This document shows positions 11,800-19,870 of a DNA stretch of 64,000 nucleotides, piece by piece. Within the stretch, counting starts at the first letter, position 1, and each line of letters starts with the position of its first letter. Where the stretch lies: the NCBI GenBank assembly GCA_951813625.1, contig CATOTS010000042.1:87532-151531 (forward strand), given 5' to 3'. Made by a program: the position numbers and the translations under genes. This DNA is from an uncultured Caldilineaceae bacterium (GTDB lineage: Bacteria; Chloroflexota; Anaerolineae; Caldilineales; Caldilineaceae). The notes under the pieces are model-generated. The model was not told where the DNA came from and ran no database searches. It worked only from the letters and a program-made list of their open reading frames with translations.

Positions 11800-11892
11800 C
11801 TACTGGCAGGCGATGAAGAGTTGCAGCTTGCTTATCTGAAGACTGAGGCCGCCGTCGAAGCCGTTCAGCGGTTCTTCGACCGGCGGCTTCAT
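11800..11892 (-). CDS. 30-residue small protein with strong Shine-Dalgarno (candidate)
   Basis: ATG at 11892-11890 and TAG at 11802-11800. It is preceded on its strand by AAAGGAGGTG (11908-11899), a full match to the 16S anti-SD, with 6 bases to the ATG. The peptide begins MKPPVEEPLNGFDGG and ends LQLFIACQ: an acidic, proline-containing first half, a Gly-Gly at residues 14-15, a hydrophobic second half and one Cys near the end. It matches no family I recognise. The acidic-half/GG/hydrophobic-half layout loosely resembles peptide precursors with double-glycine leaders, but no modifying enzyme or exporter is adjacent. A longer frame from 12096 exists but has no such ribosome site. Confidence 0.45.
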   Translation of the reverse strand: MKPPVEEPLNGFDGGLSLQISKLQLFIACQ

Positions 11893-11915
11893 CGATTCCA
11901 CCTCCTTTAGACGAA

Positions 11916-11966
11916 CCCGATCTATGCTCCCGTCAAGACCGGCGACGGGCTCCCCGCATGGTCGGG
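11916..11966 (-). promoter_or_regulatory. structured leader RNA upstream of the small ORF (candidate)
   Basis: Outer helix CCCGA/TCGGG (11916-11920 with 11962-11966) and ATGC/GCAT (11924-11927 with 11956-11959) enclose an inner hairpin CCCGTC/GACGGG (11929-11934 with 11944-11949) with a 9-base loop. On the minus strand it ends just before the SD of the 30-codon ORF, so it could gate translation. The same pairing is possible on the plus strand, where no T-run follows. No named riboswitch class recognised. Confidence 0.4.
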
Positions 11967-12114
11967 CCCCTGCTGACAGCGCCGGCGGACCGGCGGGCGC
12001 GACGTTGCTTGTTCGAGCCGGGTGAAGCAACTGCAAGTGAAAATCTGAATTGATTCCCCGTTTACAGCGTTGTTCTGCACGGGCGGTTCCTCGCATTGGG
12101 GAATCGCGCGATTC

Positions 12115-12144
12115 CTGACTCTTTCACATACACGGTGTTATACT
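12115..12144 (+). promoter_or_regulatory. putative promoter of the GT-C gene
   Basis: CTGACT at 12115-12120 and TATACT at 12139-12144 with an 18-base spacer, 42 bases before the ATG at 12187. The strong -10 and AT-rich context support it. Confidence 0.4.
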
Positions 12145-12186
12145 GTTCAACTGGGCTATGCATTCGGATCCCATGACAGGAAGCGG

Positions 12187-14691
12187 ATGAGAAACAGTTC
12201 TGTGGCCAAGCCAGGCACTGAAGAGAAGCGAATGCTGTCTGACAGTCTTCGGCTCTTTGGAAGGCAGGTCGATGTAACCAGTCACATTGATGCCTGGCTT
12301 GCCATCGCCTTGTTCGCGATCAGTCTCTCTACATACTCTGTTCACTGGGTCGCGCGACTGTCGGACATTCATATCGATGCCTCCCAGCTTGGACTGCACG
12401 CGCACGATCTCTTACAAAAGAATATCTTGCCCTTCTACGCCTATCATCTCTTTGCGCCAAGTCCCCTGATCATCTACCTGCAGGCTCTCGCATTTGCTGT
12501 ATTTGGATACAGCATCTCCGTTCTGCAAGGCGTCACAATTGTGGCCGGCTCCCTGACCGCTCCGGCAGTCTACTTGACCTCTCGCTGGCTCTTTGCAGAT
12601 CAGGGCATAGTTTTTGCTCGCAGAGCAGGACTGATTGCAGCCCTGGGTCTGGCGCTTTCAACTCTATTTGCTTCGCGCGCCCACCTGGGAACTACCCCCG
12701 CTCTGTTGCCTGTAATGGTAATGCTTGCGGTAGCATTGCTGTGGCGTGGTTTTCGAAGTGGAAGCAGGCTGGACTTTGTTCTGGCCGGCTTTTTGGTTGG
12801 AGTAGGCCAATATGCCTATCTCGTCGCGCGCCTCATTCCTCTCGCTCTGGCCATTGCATGCGCCGGCGCTGTTTTGGCCAACCGCCAGCTGCTGGCGCAC
12901 TGGCGCAAGGTGCTATGGGCCGCGGCCGCTTCCGCCCTTGTCACTCTGCCCCAATTGTCACTGTTTGCCGCCTATCCCTATACATTTTTCGCTCGCTTCA
13001 CCGAGGCGCAAAGGACGGCTGGGGGTAGTCTGGTTTTTGAGCTGCCCGATCCTGCCGCCGTTATTGCTGCAAAACTGATGGTCCTGCTCGCGACCTTGTG
13101 CAGCCCCTGGTACGAAGGGTTCCCTGGCGGGTTCAGAGCGATTCTTACACCCGTCCTTGTGGTTGGATTGGCAGTAGGGATAGCTGTCGTCATCCGCCAG
13201 AGGCGGGACGGACAACTGTTCGCGTTTGTGATGATGGCGCTGATGCTGTTGCCCGACCTACTGACGTACGAATGGGAAGATCATGCAGCTATCGATTTTT
13301 CGCGACTGCTACAAGGTCTTCCTTACATCTATATTCTGGCCGGTTTGGGAGCCGCAACAGTTTGGGCCTGGTTGGAAAGTAGAACGCGATTCCCTCCTTG
13401 GACGGGTTACTTCGTTTTGCCGCTGGTGCTGGTTTTCGGCCTTTTTCGACAGTGGGACTACGCCACGCGAGTGCAATCGAATATATTGTCTACACTTGGA
13501 TCCGGTGCCGTATACAGGACGGTCACAGAGTTTATCGGCAATCATCTTGACACGCCGGTATTATTGCCTACCGACCATTACGCCGACCCACGGCTGGCTT
13601 TCGCGCTCACAGAACAGTTCCCGCAGCGACAAAGCGGGGAGGAAGAGACTTTGCGTGAGGGGGAGAGAGTCACAGTCATCCTGCCAGACCCCAGTTGGTC
13701 AATCGAAAAAGGGCTGCCTGAGAGATGGGTCTTGCTCAAAGAGGGCACAGCTCATTTCTTTCCGCCAATGCCTGAAATCATTGATTTGCTGAATGGGAAG
13801 GAAACGACAATCCTGACGAAAACAGGTGTCCCGGCGGCCAAAGCCCTTGAGGCGCGCTGGCAAGGCGGTACTCCGTCATACATCCCCTTGCAGGCTCTGT
13901 CATATGTCAACCATTTGGAACTGGTCGGATTTCGAAGCAACGAGCTTGAACGTGGATCGGACCTCACTGTAACCCTTTTCTTGCGGCCGGTGAAGAAGAT
14001 TGAGAGAGATGTCGAGCTCGTCCTGGAACTCTACAACCGCACTCGGAATGAGACTGTCATTTCCAAACGGGACTGGCCCCTGAGAGGCGTCTATCGCATT
14101 CGCGCCTGGCAGCCTGAGCAGATAATGCCGCTGAGCTATTCACTTGCAGTTCGCCCCAACCTCCCTGGCGGCCAGTACCAGCTGCAAGTTGGCCTCGTTG
14201 ACCAGCTTTCTCGCCAACGGATTCTTCTGGCCAGCGGTCAACCAGCGGCTGTTGTCAGTACATTTGAGGTCCCGGAAGACAGGCGTGTGCCGCAGATTCC
14301 TGCAGACATCAACTATGGAAATCTCATCAGCCTTGAAGGCTATACGTTGAGCCCGACCGGCGAAGGCCTCGAGTTGACCTTCTTCTGGCGCGCGATAGAG
14401 AGCCCCGACTCGGACTACACCTTGTTTGTTCATGTCGTCAATTCAAATGATCAGATAGTTGCTCAGCAGGATGGAGAACCCTATTTCGGCCGCTACCCAA
14501 CTTCGCTTTGGTCGTCGAACGATCTCTTCGTCGTTGAGCGGTTTTTCCCCGCTGTTCCCGCTGGCGAGTACCGGGTCTTCATCGGATGGTATACGCATCG
14601 GGAGGGTGGCTGGGAACGACTGTCGACGGTCGCGCGTGAGGGGATGCCCGCGACCGACCATCTCATGTTGGACACGATTACGTTGCCGTAG
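12187..14691 (+). CDS. GT-C fold membrane glycosyltransferase-like protein with beta-rich C-terminal region
   Basis: An 834-residue polytopic membrane protein. About residues 25-430 hold some ten hydrophobic segments in the style of the PMT/GT39 (ArnT-like) family, which move sugars from polyprenyl phosphates; the early extracytoplasmic loop after the first membrane segment (DIHIDASQLGLHAHDLL) is where this family keeps its acidic catalytic residue. The remaining 400 residues are soluble and beta-rich, with two apparent repeats (LVGFRSNELERGSDLTVTLF and ISLEGYTLSPTGEGLELTFF) and a final YRVFIGWYTHREGGWERL, an arrangement common in Chloroflexota. Start 12187 follows AGGAAG. Codon use and GC are visibly lower than its neighbours, suggesting transfer. 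Sugar and acceptor unknown. Confidence 0.7.
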   Translation: MRNSSVAKPGTEEKRMLSDSLRLFGRQVDVTSHIDAWLAIALFAISLSTYSVHWVARLSDIHIDASQLGLHAHDLLQKNILPFYAYHLFAPSPLIIYLQALAFAVFGYSISVLQGVTIVAGSLTAPAVYLTSRWLFADQGIVFARRAGLIAALGLALSTLFASRAHLGTTPALLPVMVMLAVALLWRGFRSGSRLDFVLAGFLVGVGQYAYLVARLIPLALAIACAGAVLANRQLLAHWRKVLWAAAASALVTLPQLSLFAAYPYTFFARFTEAQRTAGGSLVFELPDPAAVIAAKLMVLLATLCSPWYEGFPGGFRAILTPVLVVGLAVGIAVVIRQRRDGQLFAFVMMALMLLPDLLTYEWEDHAAIDFSRLLQGLPYIYILAGLGAATVWAWLESRTRFPPWTGYFVLPLVLVFGLFRQWDYATRVQSNILSTLGSGAVYRTVTEFIGNHLDTPVLLPTDHYADPRLAFALTEQFPQRQSGEEETLREGERVTVILPDPSWSIEKGLPERWVLLKEGTAHFFPPMPEIIDLLNGKETTILTKTGVPAAKALEARWQGGTPSYIPLQALSYVNHLELVGFRSNELERGSDLTVTLFLRPVKKIERDVELVLELYNRTRNETVISKRDWPLRGVYRIRAWQPEQIMPLSYSLAVRPNLPGGQYQLQVGLVDQLSRQRILLASGQPAAVVSTFEVPEDRRVPQIPADINYGNLISLEGYTLSPTGEGLELTFFWRAIESPDSDYTLFVHVVNSNDQIVAQQDGEPYFGRYPTSLWSSNDLFVVERFFPAVPAGEYRVFIGWYTHREGGWERLSTVAREGMPATDHLMLDTITLP

Positions 14692-14846
14692 GACTGGTTG
14701 CGGCAGGCGAATAGACAAGGCGCTGCGCATCACAATACTGGGTAGACAGATGCCCTGACGGCGGGCTGGTGCGAAAGGCGTCCCGGCCCCGTCTGCACTA
14801 TGGAAAAGGAAGCTCGAACTCAAAAGAGGAAGTGAACACGCGGACC

Positions 14847-15932
14847 ATGTCCAATTCAGCCCGAATCGCCGTCATCGGAACCGGATGGTGGGCCACGACC
14901 GCACATATACCCGCCCTGCAGGCCAATCCGGGCGCCAACCTCGTCGCACTCTCTGATATGCGTTCCGACGCGCTGGAGAATGCGGCGCGGCACTATGGCG
15001 TTGACAAGACATATACCGACTACCACGCCATGCTGGAGCAGGAGCAACTGGACGGCGTCGTGATCGCGGTCTGGCACGCCGCCCATTACGAGGTGGCGCG
15101 CGCCTGCCTCGAACATGGCCTGCACGTGCTGCTGGAAAAGCCGATGGTCTTGACCGCCGCGCACGGCCGCCACCTGACCGAGCTCAGCCGCGAACGTGGT
15201 TGCCAGTTGATTATCGGTTACCCGTGGAACTACAACCCCCATGTGCTGCGGGCAAAGGAGGCGCTCAGCTCGGGACGGCTGGGCGAGATTCGTTATATCA
15301 ACAACATGTTCGCCTCCTGCGTCATCGATCTCTACCGCGGCGATGACAATGTCCACGGCGACCTGTACCAATACCCGGTCACCGGACCTGGCGACGTCTA
15401 CAGCGACCCGGAGCGCTCGGGCGGCGGCCAGGGCCATCTGCAGGTGACCCATTCGGCCGCGCTGATGCTGCATCTGACCGGCCTGAAGCCGGTCAGCGTG
15501 CTGGCGTTGATGGACAACCTCGACACGCGCGTGGATGTCGTCGACGCGATGATTGTGCAGATGGACAACGGCGCGCTGGCCAATGTCGGCAGCACGGGCA
15601 CGCTCCATGCGCACGGCCCGGAACAGGAGCTGGTGGTGCAGGTCTACTGTGACCGCGGCTGGGTCGACGTCAACATCAGCCGGGAAAGCTGTACGATCTA
15701 CTATGCAGGCGGTTCGGCGGAGGCGCTGCCGCCCCTGACAGAGGGGCAGAGTTACCAGGCGTCGGCGCCGGCGGACAACCTGGTCGATGTCATCGTTCGC
15801 GGCGCGCCCAGCATGTCGCCGCCGGAGACCGGCTGGCGTACCGTCGAGCTTCTCGACGCGGCCTACCGCTCCGCCGCCGACGGGGGGCGCAGGGTACCAG
15901 TCAGCTCTCTGTACGCAGTTTCCGCCGGTTGA
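14847..15932 (+). CDS. Gfo/Idh/MocA family oxidoreductase
   Basis: NAD(P)-dependent sugar or inositol dehydrogenase-like enzyme of 361 residues. The Rossmann motif ARIAVIGTGWWATTAHIPAL is at the very N terminus, followed by LSDMRSD, the conserved LLEKPMVLT (the EKP motif with the catalytic-region Lys), and a C-terminal alpha/beta domain containing GGGQGHLQVTHSAALMLHLTG, with the His expected in the active site. ATG 14847 is chosen because it lies just before the Rossmann strand; an in-frame ATG at 14769 adds unrelated residues. It is 75 bases ahead of the M55 peptidase and probably co-transcribed. Substrate unknown. Confidence 0.88.
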   Translation: MSNSARIAVIGTGWWATTAHIPALQANPGANLVALSDMRSDALENAARHYGVDKTYTDYHAMLEQEQLDGVVIAVWHAAHYEVARACLEHGLHVLLEKPMVLTAAHGRHLTELSRERGCQLIIGYPWNYNPHVLRAKEALSSGRLGEIRYINNMFASCVIDLYRGDDNVHGDLYQYPVTGPGDVYSDPERSGGGQGHLQVTHSAALMLHLTGLKPVSVLALMDNLDTRVDVVDAMIVQMDNGALANVGSTGTLHAHGPEQELVVQVYCDRGWVDVNISRESCTIYYAGGSAEALPPLTEGQSYQASAPADNLVDVIVRGAPSMSPPETGWRTVELLDAAYRSAADGGRRVPVSSLYAVSAG

Positions 15933-16007
15933 CAGCGGCTGAATCAAGAAGGAAGAGGTTAGCTGGCCTCTTTTCACCTGCCGCAGCTTGATAAAGGAGC
16001 GACGGGC

Positions 16008-16802
16008 ATGAAGGTCTTTATGGTAACCGATATGGAGGGCGTGGCCGGGGTCGTCTCCTTCACAGACCAGTCCTATCCCGATGGGCGCTACTACGATGCC
16101 GGCAAACGGCTGGTGACCGGCGAGGTCAACGCCGCGGTAGACGGTCTACTGGAGGCCGGCGTGGAGGAGGTGCTCGTCTGGGAAGGCCACGGGGCCGGCG
16201 GCATCGACTTCGAGGCGCTGCATCCCGAGGCGCTCCTGCTGCATGGCCGACCTTCCCCGCCCTGGAGCCGCTTGCAGGAGGTGATTCTGCGTTACGATGC
16301 CTTTGTCATCGTCGGCCAACATGCGATGGCCGGCGTCGTCACTAGCAACCAGAACCACACCCAGGACAGCCGCACGGTGGACGCTTACCGGCTCAACGGC
16401 AAGCTGATTGGCGAGATTGGGCAGCTTGCCCTCTTCATGGGCGGACTGGGCCTGCCGCTGCTCTTTCTCAGCGGTGAACGCGACGCCTGCAGCGAGGCTG
16501 AGGAACTCGTGCCGGAAATTACGACGGTGGCGGTGAAGGAGGGGTTGGGGCGCGGTTCCGCCATCTCGCTCTCCGCGCAGGCAGCGCGGCAGCGCATCCG
16601 CGAGGGGACCGCCGCAGCCATCGCACGGCATCGCCAGAAGCCGGTTGCGGCCCTGGTCTGGCCCGGCCCCTATCTGTTGGAGAAACGCTTTTTCCACACC
16701 GACAGGGCCGACGCGGAGATGAACAAGGCGGGCGCCGAACGGGTGGATGCGCAGGGCGTACGCTTCCGCAGCGACAACATCCTCGACATCGTCTACCGAT
16801 GA
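16008..16802 (+). CDS. M55 family D-aminopeptidase (DppA-like)
   Basis: Zinc peptidase that in Bacillus DppA releases D-amino acids from peptides such as D-Ala-D-Ala. The 264-residue product has the family N terminus VFMVTDMEGVAGVVSF (metal-binding Asp and Glu), the WEGHGAGGIDFEAL motif, the VGQHAMAGV motif and NHTQDSRTVDAYRLNG. AAAGGAG at 15991-15997 supports ATG 16008. Following a Gfo/Idh/MocA enzyme, it suggests recycling of peptidoglycan-type peptides. Family assignment is firm, substrate not. Confidence 0.92.
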   Translation: MKVFMVTDMEGVAGVVSFTDQSYPDGRYYDAGKRLVTGEVNAAVDGLLEAGVEEVLVWEGHGAGGIDFEALHPEALLLHGRPSPPWSRLQEVILRYDAFVIVGQHAMAGVVTSNQNHTQDSRTVDAYRLNGKLIGEIGQLALFMGGLGLPLLFLSGERDACSEAEELVPEITTVAVKEGLGRGSAISLSAQAARQRIREGTAAAIARHRQKPVAALVWPGPYLLEKRFFHTDRADAEMNKAGAERVDAQGVRFRSDNILDIVYR

Positions 16803-16913
16803 GCGGCAGTGGCTAGTGGCCGGTTACTTCATCAGGTGCCGTTGACGTTGCGCCTCAGCCGGATGAGGACAGCGGCAAAAGAACAAGGATGCCCTCGATC
16901 GTCGACCTGCTTC

Positions 16914-17582
16914 CTACGACAGGCTCCACGTGTTCGCATAGGCCACTAGACTCAGTTTGCGGGCAACCGACAAAGAGGCGCCGTTCAACCACGATGTACT
17001 GTAAAGCGGAATGCGGCCAGACGCGCGCACAGCCAGTGCCCACGCAGCAGCAACGTGCGGGCCGAGCCCGCGTCCGCGGAACGCCGCTGCCGTCTCCAGC
17101 CCTGCTTCCGCCGCCGCATCGGAACGGCGGGCACAGAAGCAGACGCTCACGGCGTGTCCATCCTCCACCACCGCCACAACAGGCGACCGCCCCTCAATTT
17201 CGGCAGACGTCCAACCGGGAAAGTTTCGCGCAAGCAACTGTAAAGGTCCCACGAGTACCGTGGCAGGGGGCGGGGCGATCTCCTCGGGGAAGGTGAAGGC
17301 CGGCCCTGCATAGAGTTCGCCTCCTGCCAGGGCCCTGTACCGCTCCGCGTGCACAGGATCCGTCCGGAGGTCTGCAGCCGGCGGCTCCGCGCGGGCGAGA
17401 CGCTCAAGCTCATCGGCTAGTTCCTGCGGAAGGTCCGCCCGCACAGCCCAGACGCAGCTCGACGTTCCTCGAATAAGCGCGAACATCGGTCCTGGCATTG
17501 GCGCCGGCTCCCGCGTCGAGCGGATACGTCCGTCGCCATCGAACAGAAACATAGTCTGCAGATGCAGAGCTGGCGTACTCAC
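16914..17582 (-). CDS. GNAT family N-acetyltransferase
   Basis: A 222-residue acetyltransferase-like protein. The acetyl-CoA-binding motif A is ETAAAFRGRGLGPHVAAAWA near residue 160, followed by IPLYSTSWLNGASLSVARKLSL, the usual GNAT end in which the protein folds over the acyl donor. The N-terminal 100 residues are variable, as in GNATs of the FR47 type. Start GTG 17582 is 16 bases after the stop of the enolase-superfamily gene upstream on this strand; an internal ATG at 17552 is possible. Probably one operon with that gene. Acceptor unknown. Confidence 0.75.
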   Translation of the reverse strand: MSTPALHLQTMFLFDGDGRIRSTREPAPMPGPMFALIRGTSSCVWAVRADLPQELADELERLARAEPPAADLRTDPVHAERYRALAGGELYAGPAFTFPEEIAPPPATVLVGPLQLLARNFPGWTSAEIEGRSPVVAVVEDGHAVSVCFCARRSDAAAEAGLETAAAFRGRGLGPHVAAAWALAVRASGRIPLYSTSWLNGASLSVARKLSLVAYANTWSLS

Positions 17583-17598
17583 AGTACAGAGTGAATCC

Positions 17599-18960
17599 TC
17601 AATACAGTCCAGGCCCCATTTCCGCGGGCAGGGTCAACCGGCCTTCTTCGACTCGAAAATAGGCCGGGTACGCGGCCTGTTCCTGCGGTCGCGCCAGGGG
17701 CATGAACTGTCGGTAGTTGCCCTCGAAACAGTCGACATTCAGATGGAGGTGGGCGCAGAAGTTGGCGCTGTGGACGAGCGCAAGGCCGGGGTTGGTCAGA
17801 TCCTGCAGCGTGAGATAGAGCCGGTGATGGCGGCCCCAGCAGTAGGCCAGCAGCGAGTGGGTATGTCCCTTGCAGGTCTTCACCGCCAGCCCGGACCAGC
17901 CCAGGCGGCGGATCCATTCGAGGTTGTCGAGGTTGTCCAGGCTTTCATCGACGATGACGGGCGCGCGGGCGGCCACAGCGTGGAGGGTAGTCGTGTAGGA
18001 GCCCAGATCGCGCGGCGTGGGCTGCTCGATATAGTCCAGCGCCGCCAGCGCCTGCGGCCTTTCGGCCGCCACCCTGTCCAGCATTTCGAGCATCATATCC
18101 GGCTCGCGGCAGCCCTCGTTGGGGTCAACTGAGAGGCGGGGACCGCCACGCACGCCCGCGGCATCCATGGCCATGGATGCCGCGAGATGTACTTCTATCA
18201 GGCGTTCGGCGTCCTCGGCCGGCGACTGCCCGCGCAGCTTGAGCTTAAAGCTGCGCAGCCGGTCGCGCTCGATCCAGGTCGTCAGGTCGGCGGGGAGGTC
18301 AGCCGCCTGGGGCGCGGCGTCGGCCGGGGTGAGCGCGTCGGTAAAACCGACCACGTGTTGGACGGCCAGCGCGCGCCGCCTGGGGGCGAGGTAGTCCGCC
18401 GGGTAGCGGCCGGCAAAGTCGGCGCCGAGGTTGGCTCCCAGGTCGCGGTTCAGGTAGTCTGCCGTGTATGCCGCGTACAGGGAGGCCGGCGATTTCTGTG
18501 AGCGCAGACCCGCGCCCCAGGCGTCGTGAACCGCTGCGTCGAAGGGCGCCATGCAGTTGAGCACGGCCAGCCGCGGCATCGGCGTCCGTTGCAGAAGAGG
18601 TTCTTCGCCTGCCAGCCGGTCAGCCAACTCGACCGCGGCCCGCTCCAACCTGATGCCCTTTTCGATTGGGTCTTCGAACGTATCGTCCCGCAACCAGGCG
18701 GCGATGTCCCTGCACAGGCGGCGCATCAGCCGGTCCTTCTCCTCGTGGGTCAGCTCCGGCGCGGGGAAGGCCCACACGTCGGAGAGCAGGATCGCGCCCA
18801 CGCCCTGTAGGCCCGCGCCGGCGCGCGTGCGCGCCTGTAGCGTGACGGTCACATAGGTGATAACTTCGATCACACCTTTGCTGAGGTGTAGGGGGACGCT
18901 CAGGCGTTCATCGTCGAAGGCGACCTCGACCGTTTCCACGCGGATGTCGGTTGTTTTCAT
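17599..18960 (-). CDS. enolase-superfamily (mandelate racemase/muconate lactonizing-like) enzyme
   Basis: A 453-residue protein of the enolase superfamily, whose members abstract a proton next to a carboxylate. The catalytic barrel shows FKLKLRG (Lys-x-Lys base), then the metal ligands in order: SVDPNEG, DYIEQPT and VIVDESL, and a second base region VKTCKGHTHSLL. The N-terminal capping domain includes VPLHLSKGVIEVITYVTV. It is longer than typical members (370-400) with an added helical stretch around residues 80-140. Partners are a GNAT on the same strand and a divergent creatininase-family gene. Likely acts on a sugar acid or amino-acid derivative; the exact reaction is open. Confidence 0.8.
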   Translation of the reverse strand: MKTTDIRVETVEVAFDDERLSVPLHLSKGVIEVITYVTVTLQARTRAGAGLQGVGAILLSDVWAFPAPELTHEEKDRLMRRLCRDIAAWLRDDTFEDPIEKGIRLERAAVELADRLAGEEPLLQRTPMPRLAVLNCMAPFDAAVHDAWGAGLRSQKSPASLYAAYTADYLNRDLGANLGADFAGRYPADYLAPRRRALAVQHVVGFTDALTPADAAPQAADLPADLTTWIERDRLRSFKLKLRGQSPAEDAERLIEVHLAASMAMDAAGVRGGPRLSVDPNEGCREPDMMLEMLDRVAAERPQALAALDYIEQPTPRDLGSYTTTLHAVAARAPVIVDESLDNLDNLEWIRRLGWSGLAVKTCKGHTHSLLAYCWGRHHRLYLTLQDLTNPGLALVHSANFCAHLHLNVDCFEGNYRQFMPLARPQEQAAYPAYFRVEEGRLTLPAEMGPGLY

Positions 18961-19102
18961 CTTTTTCGTTCCAGTTCTACGATTGTGGTGATTGGTTTAT
19001 AGTAGCCGGTAACAGGCAGCGGCGGCCAGTCGCTGCTTTCCGCTGACCTGTACCGGCCGCGAAACAGAATCCACAGACCACTGCAGTTCGGAGAATGGAA
19101 TC

Positions 19103-19807
19103 ATGCAAGAGCAACATGTCTTCATCGGCGATCTCACGCGGCGCGAATTTCGCGAAGCGCTGGCAGACGGAAAGTTTCAGACGGCGATCATTCCCACCGG
19201 CAGCATCGAGCAGCATCTTGAACATCTGGCGATGGAGCACGACATCCGCATGGCCACGCATGTCGCTGAACAGGTGGCGCGCCAGCTATATCCGCAGGTC
19301 ATCGTCACGCTGCCGATAAGGGCCGGCATCTCCGAGCACCACATGATGCACCAGGGCACGGTCTCGGCCAAACCGGGCCCGTGGCTCAGCGTAATCTTCG
19401 ACGCGGTCGAAAGCCTGGTGCGCCACGGCATCAATAATGTTCTGGTCCTGAACGGGCACGGCGGCAACGAGGCGCCGGTCAACGGCATCATCGGTCAGTG
19501 GCACCTCTATTTCAGGGCGCAGGCGCCGCAGGCCAATGTGCAGTTCCACTCCTACTGGGATCTGAGCCGGCCGGAAGCCGAGAAGCTGTGCAAGACGGGT
19601 GTGCCGGGCCATGCTCAGGAGTACGAGACCGCGATGGCGCTGGCGGTCAGTCCGCACAACGTGCGCCTGGACGCGATGCAGGACCAGGAAGACAGATCGC
19701 CGCTGGGCGCGAGCGCGGAACAGGGGCAGAAGCTGGTTGACGCGGCCGTGAATGCGACACGGCGCTATGTCGAAGAGATGATTGACGGCCAGCATCGCCC
19801 TTTCTAG
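19103..19807 (+). CDS. creatininase family protein
   Basis: Metal-dependent amidohydrolase of the creatininase/FAPy-deformylase fold, 234 residues. The signature is AIIPTGSIEQHLEHLAMEHDI near residue 35 with Glu, His and Asp metal ligands; then ISEHHMMHQGT, the NVLVLNGHGGNEAPV motif and GHAQEYETAMAL (Glu). The usual GSxEQHGPHLP has here become GSIEQHLEHLAM, so the pocket differs from creatininase itself. It is divergent from the enolase-superfamily gene and convergent with an M20 hydrolase. Substrate unknown. Confidence 0.85.
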   Translation: MQEQHVFIGDLTRREFREALADGKFQTAIIPTGSIEQHLEHLAMEHDIRMATHVAEQVARQLYPQVIVTLPIRAGISEHHMMHQGTVSAKPGPWLSVIFDAVESLVRHGINNVLVLNGHGGNEAPVNGIIGQWHLYFRAQAPQANVQFHSYWDLSRPEAEKLCKTGVPGHAQEYETAMALAVSPHNVRLDAMQDQEDRSPLGASAEQGQKLVDAAVNATRRYVEEMIDGQHRPF

Positions 19808-19839
19808 CGTTTAACCGCGGTGCAACGCGGTCGGCGGCC

Positions 19840-19870
19840 AGCAACTGCGCGGGCAGCTGCTTTCACTTTC
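19840..19870 (+). terminator. putative terminator between convergent genes
   Basis: AGCAACTGC (19840-19848), loop GCGG, GCAGCTGCT (19853-19861), eight of nine pairs, followed by TTCACTTTC. It lies between the creatininase-family stop and the convergent M20 gene. The T-run is imperfect. Confidence 0.4.

Larger units (their letters stand above)
11740..12186. other. nrdJ to GT-C gene intergenic region
   Basis: About 450 bases. It holds the 30-codon minus-strand ORF with its structured leader and a promoter for the plus-strand GT-C gene, all listed separately. Directly after the nrdJ stop is a short motif, GGCAGTGGTTAATGGCCAGT, which recurs in similar form after the M55 gene at 16804. Confidence 0.5.

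Noticed and set aside
11800..12096. 98-codon version of the small minus-strand ORF
   Set aside because: The upstream part has no SD and covers the structured leader; the internal ATG at 11892 has an ideal ribosome site.
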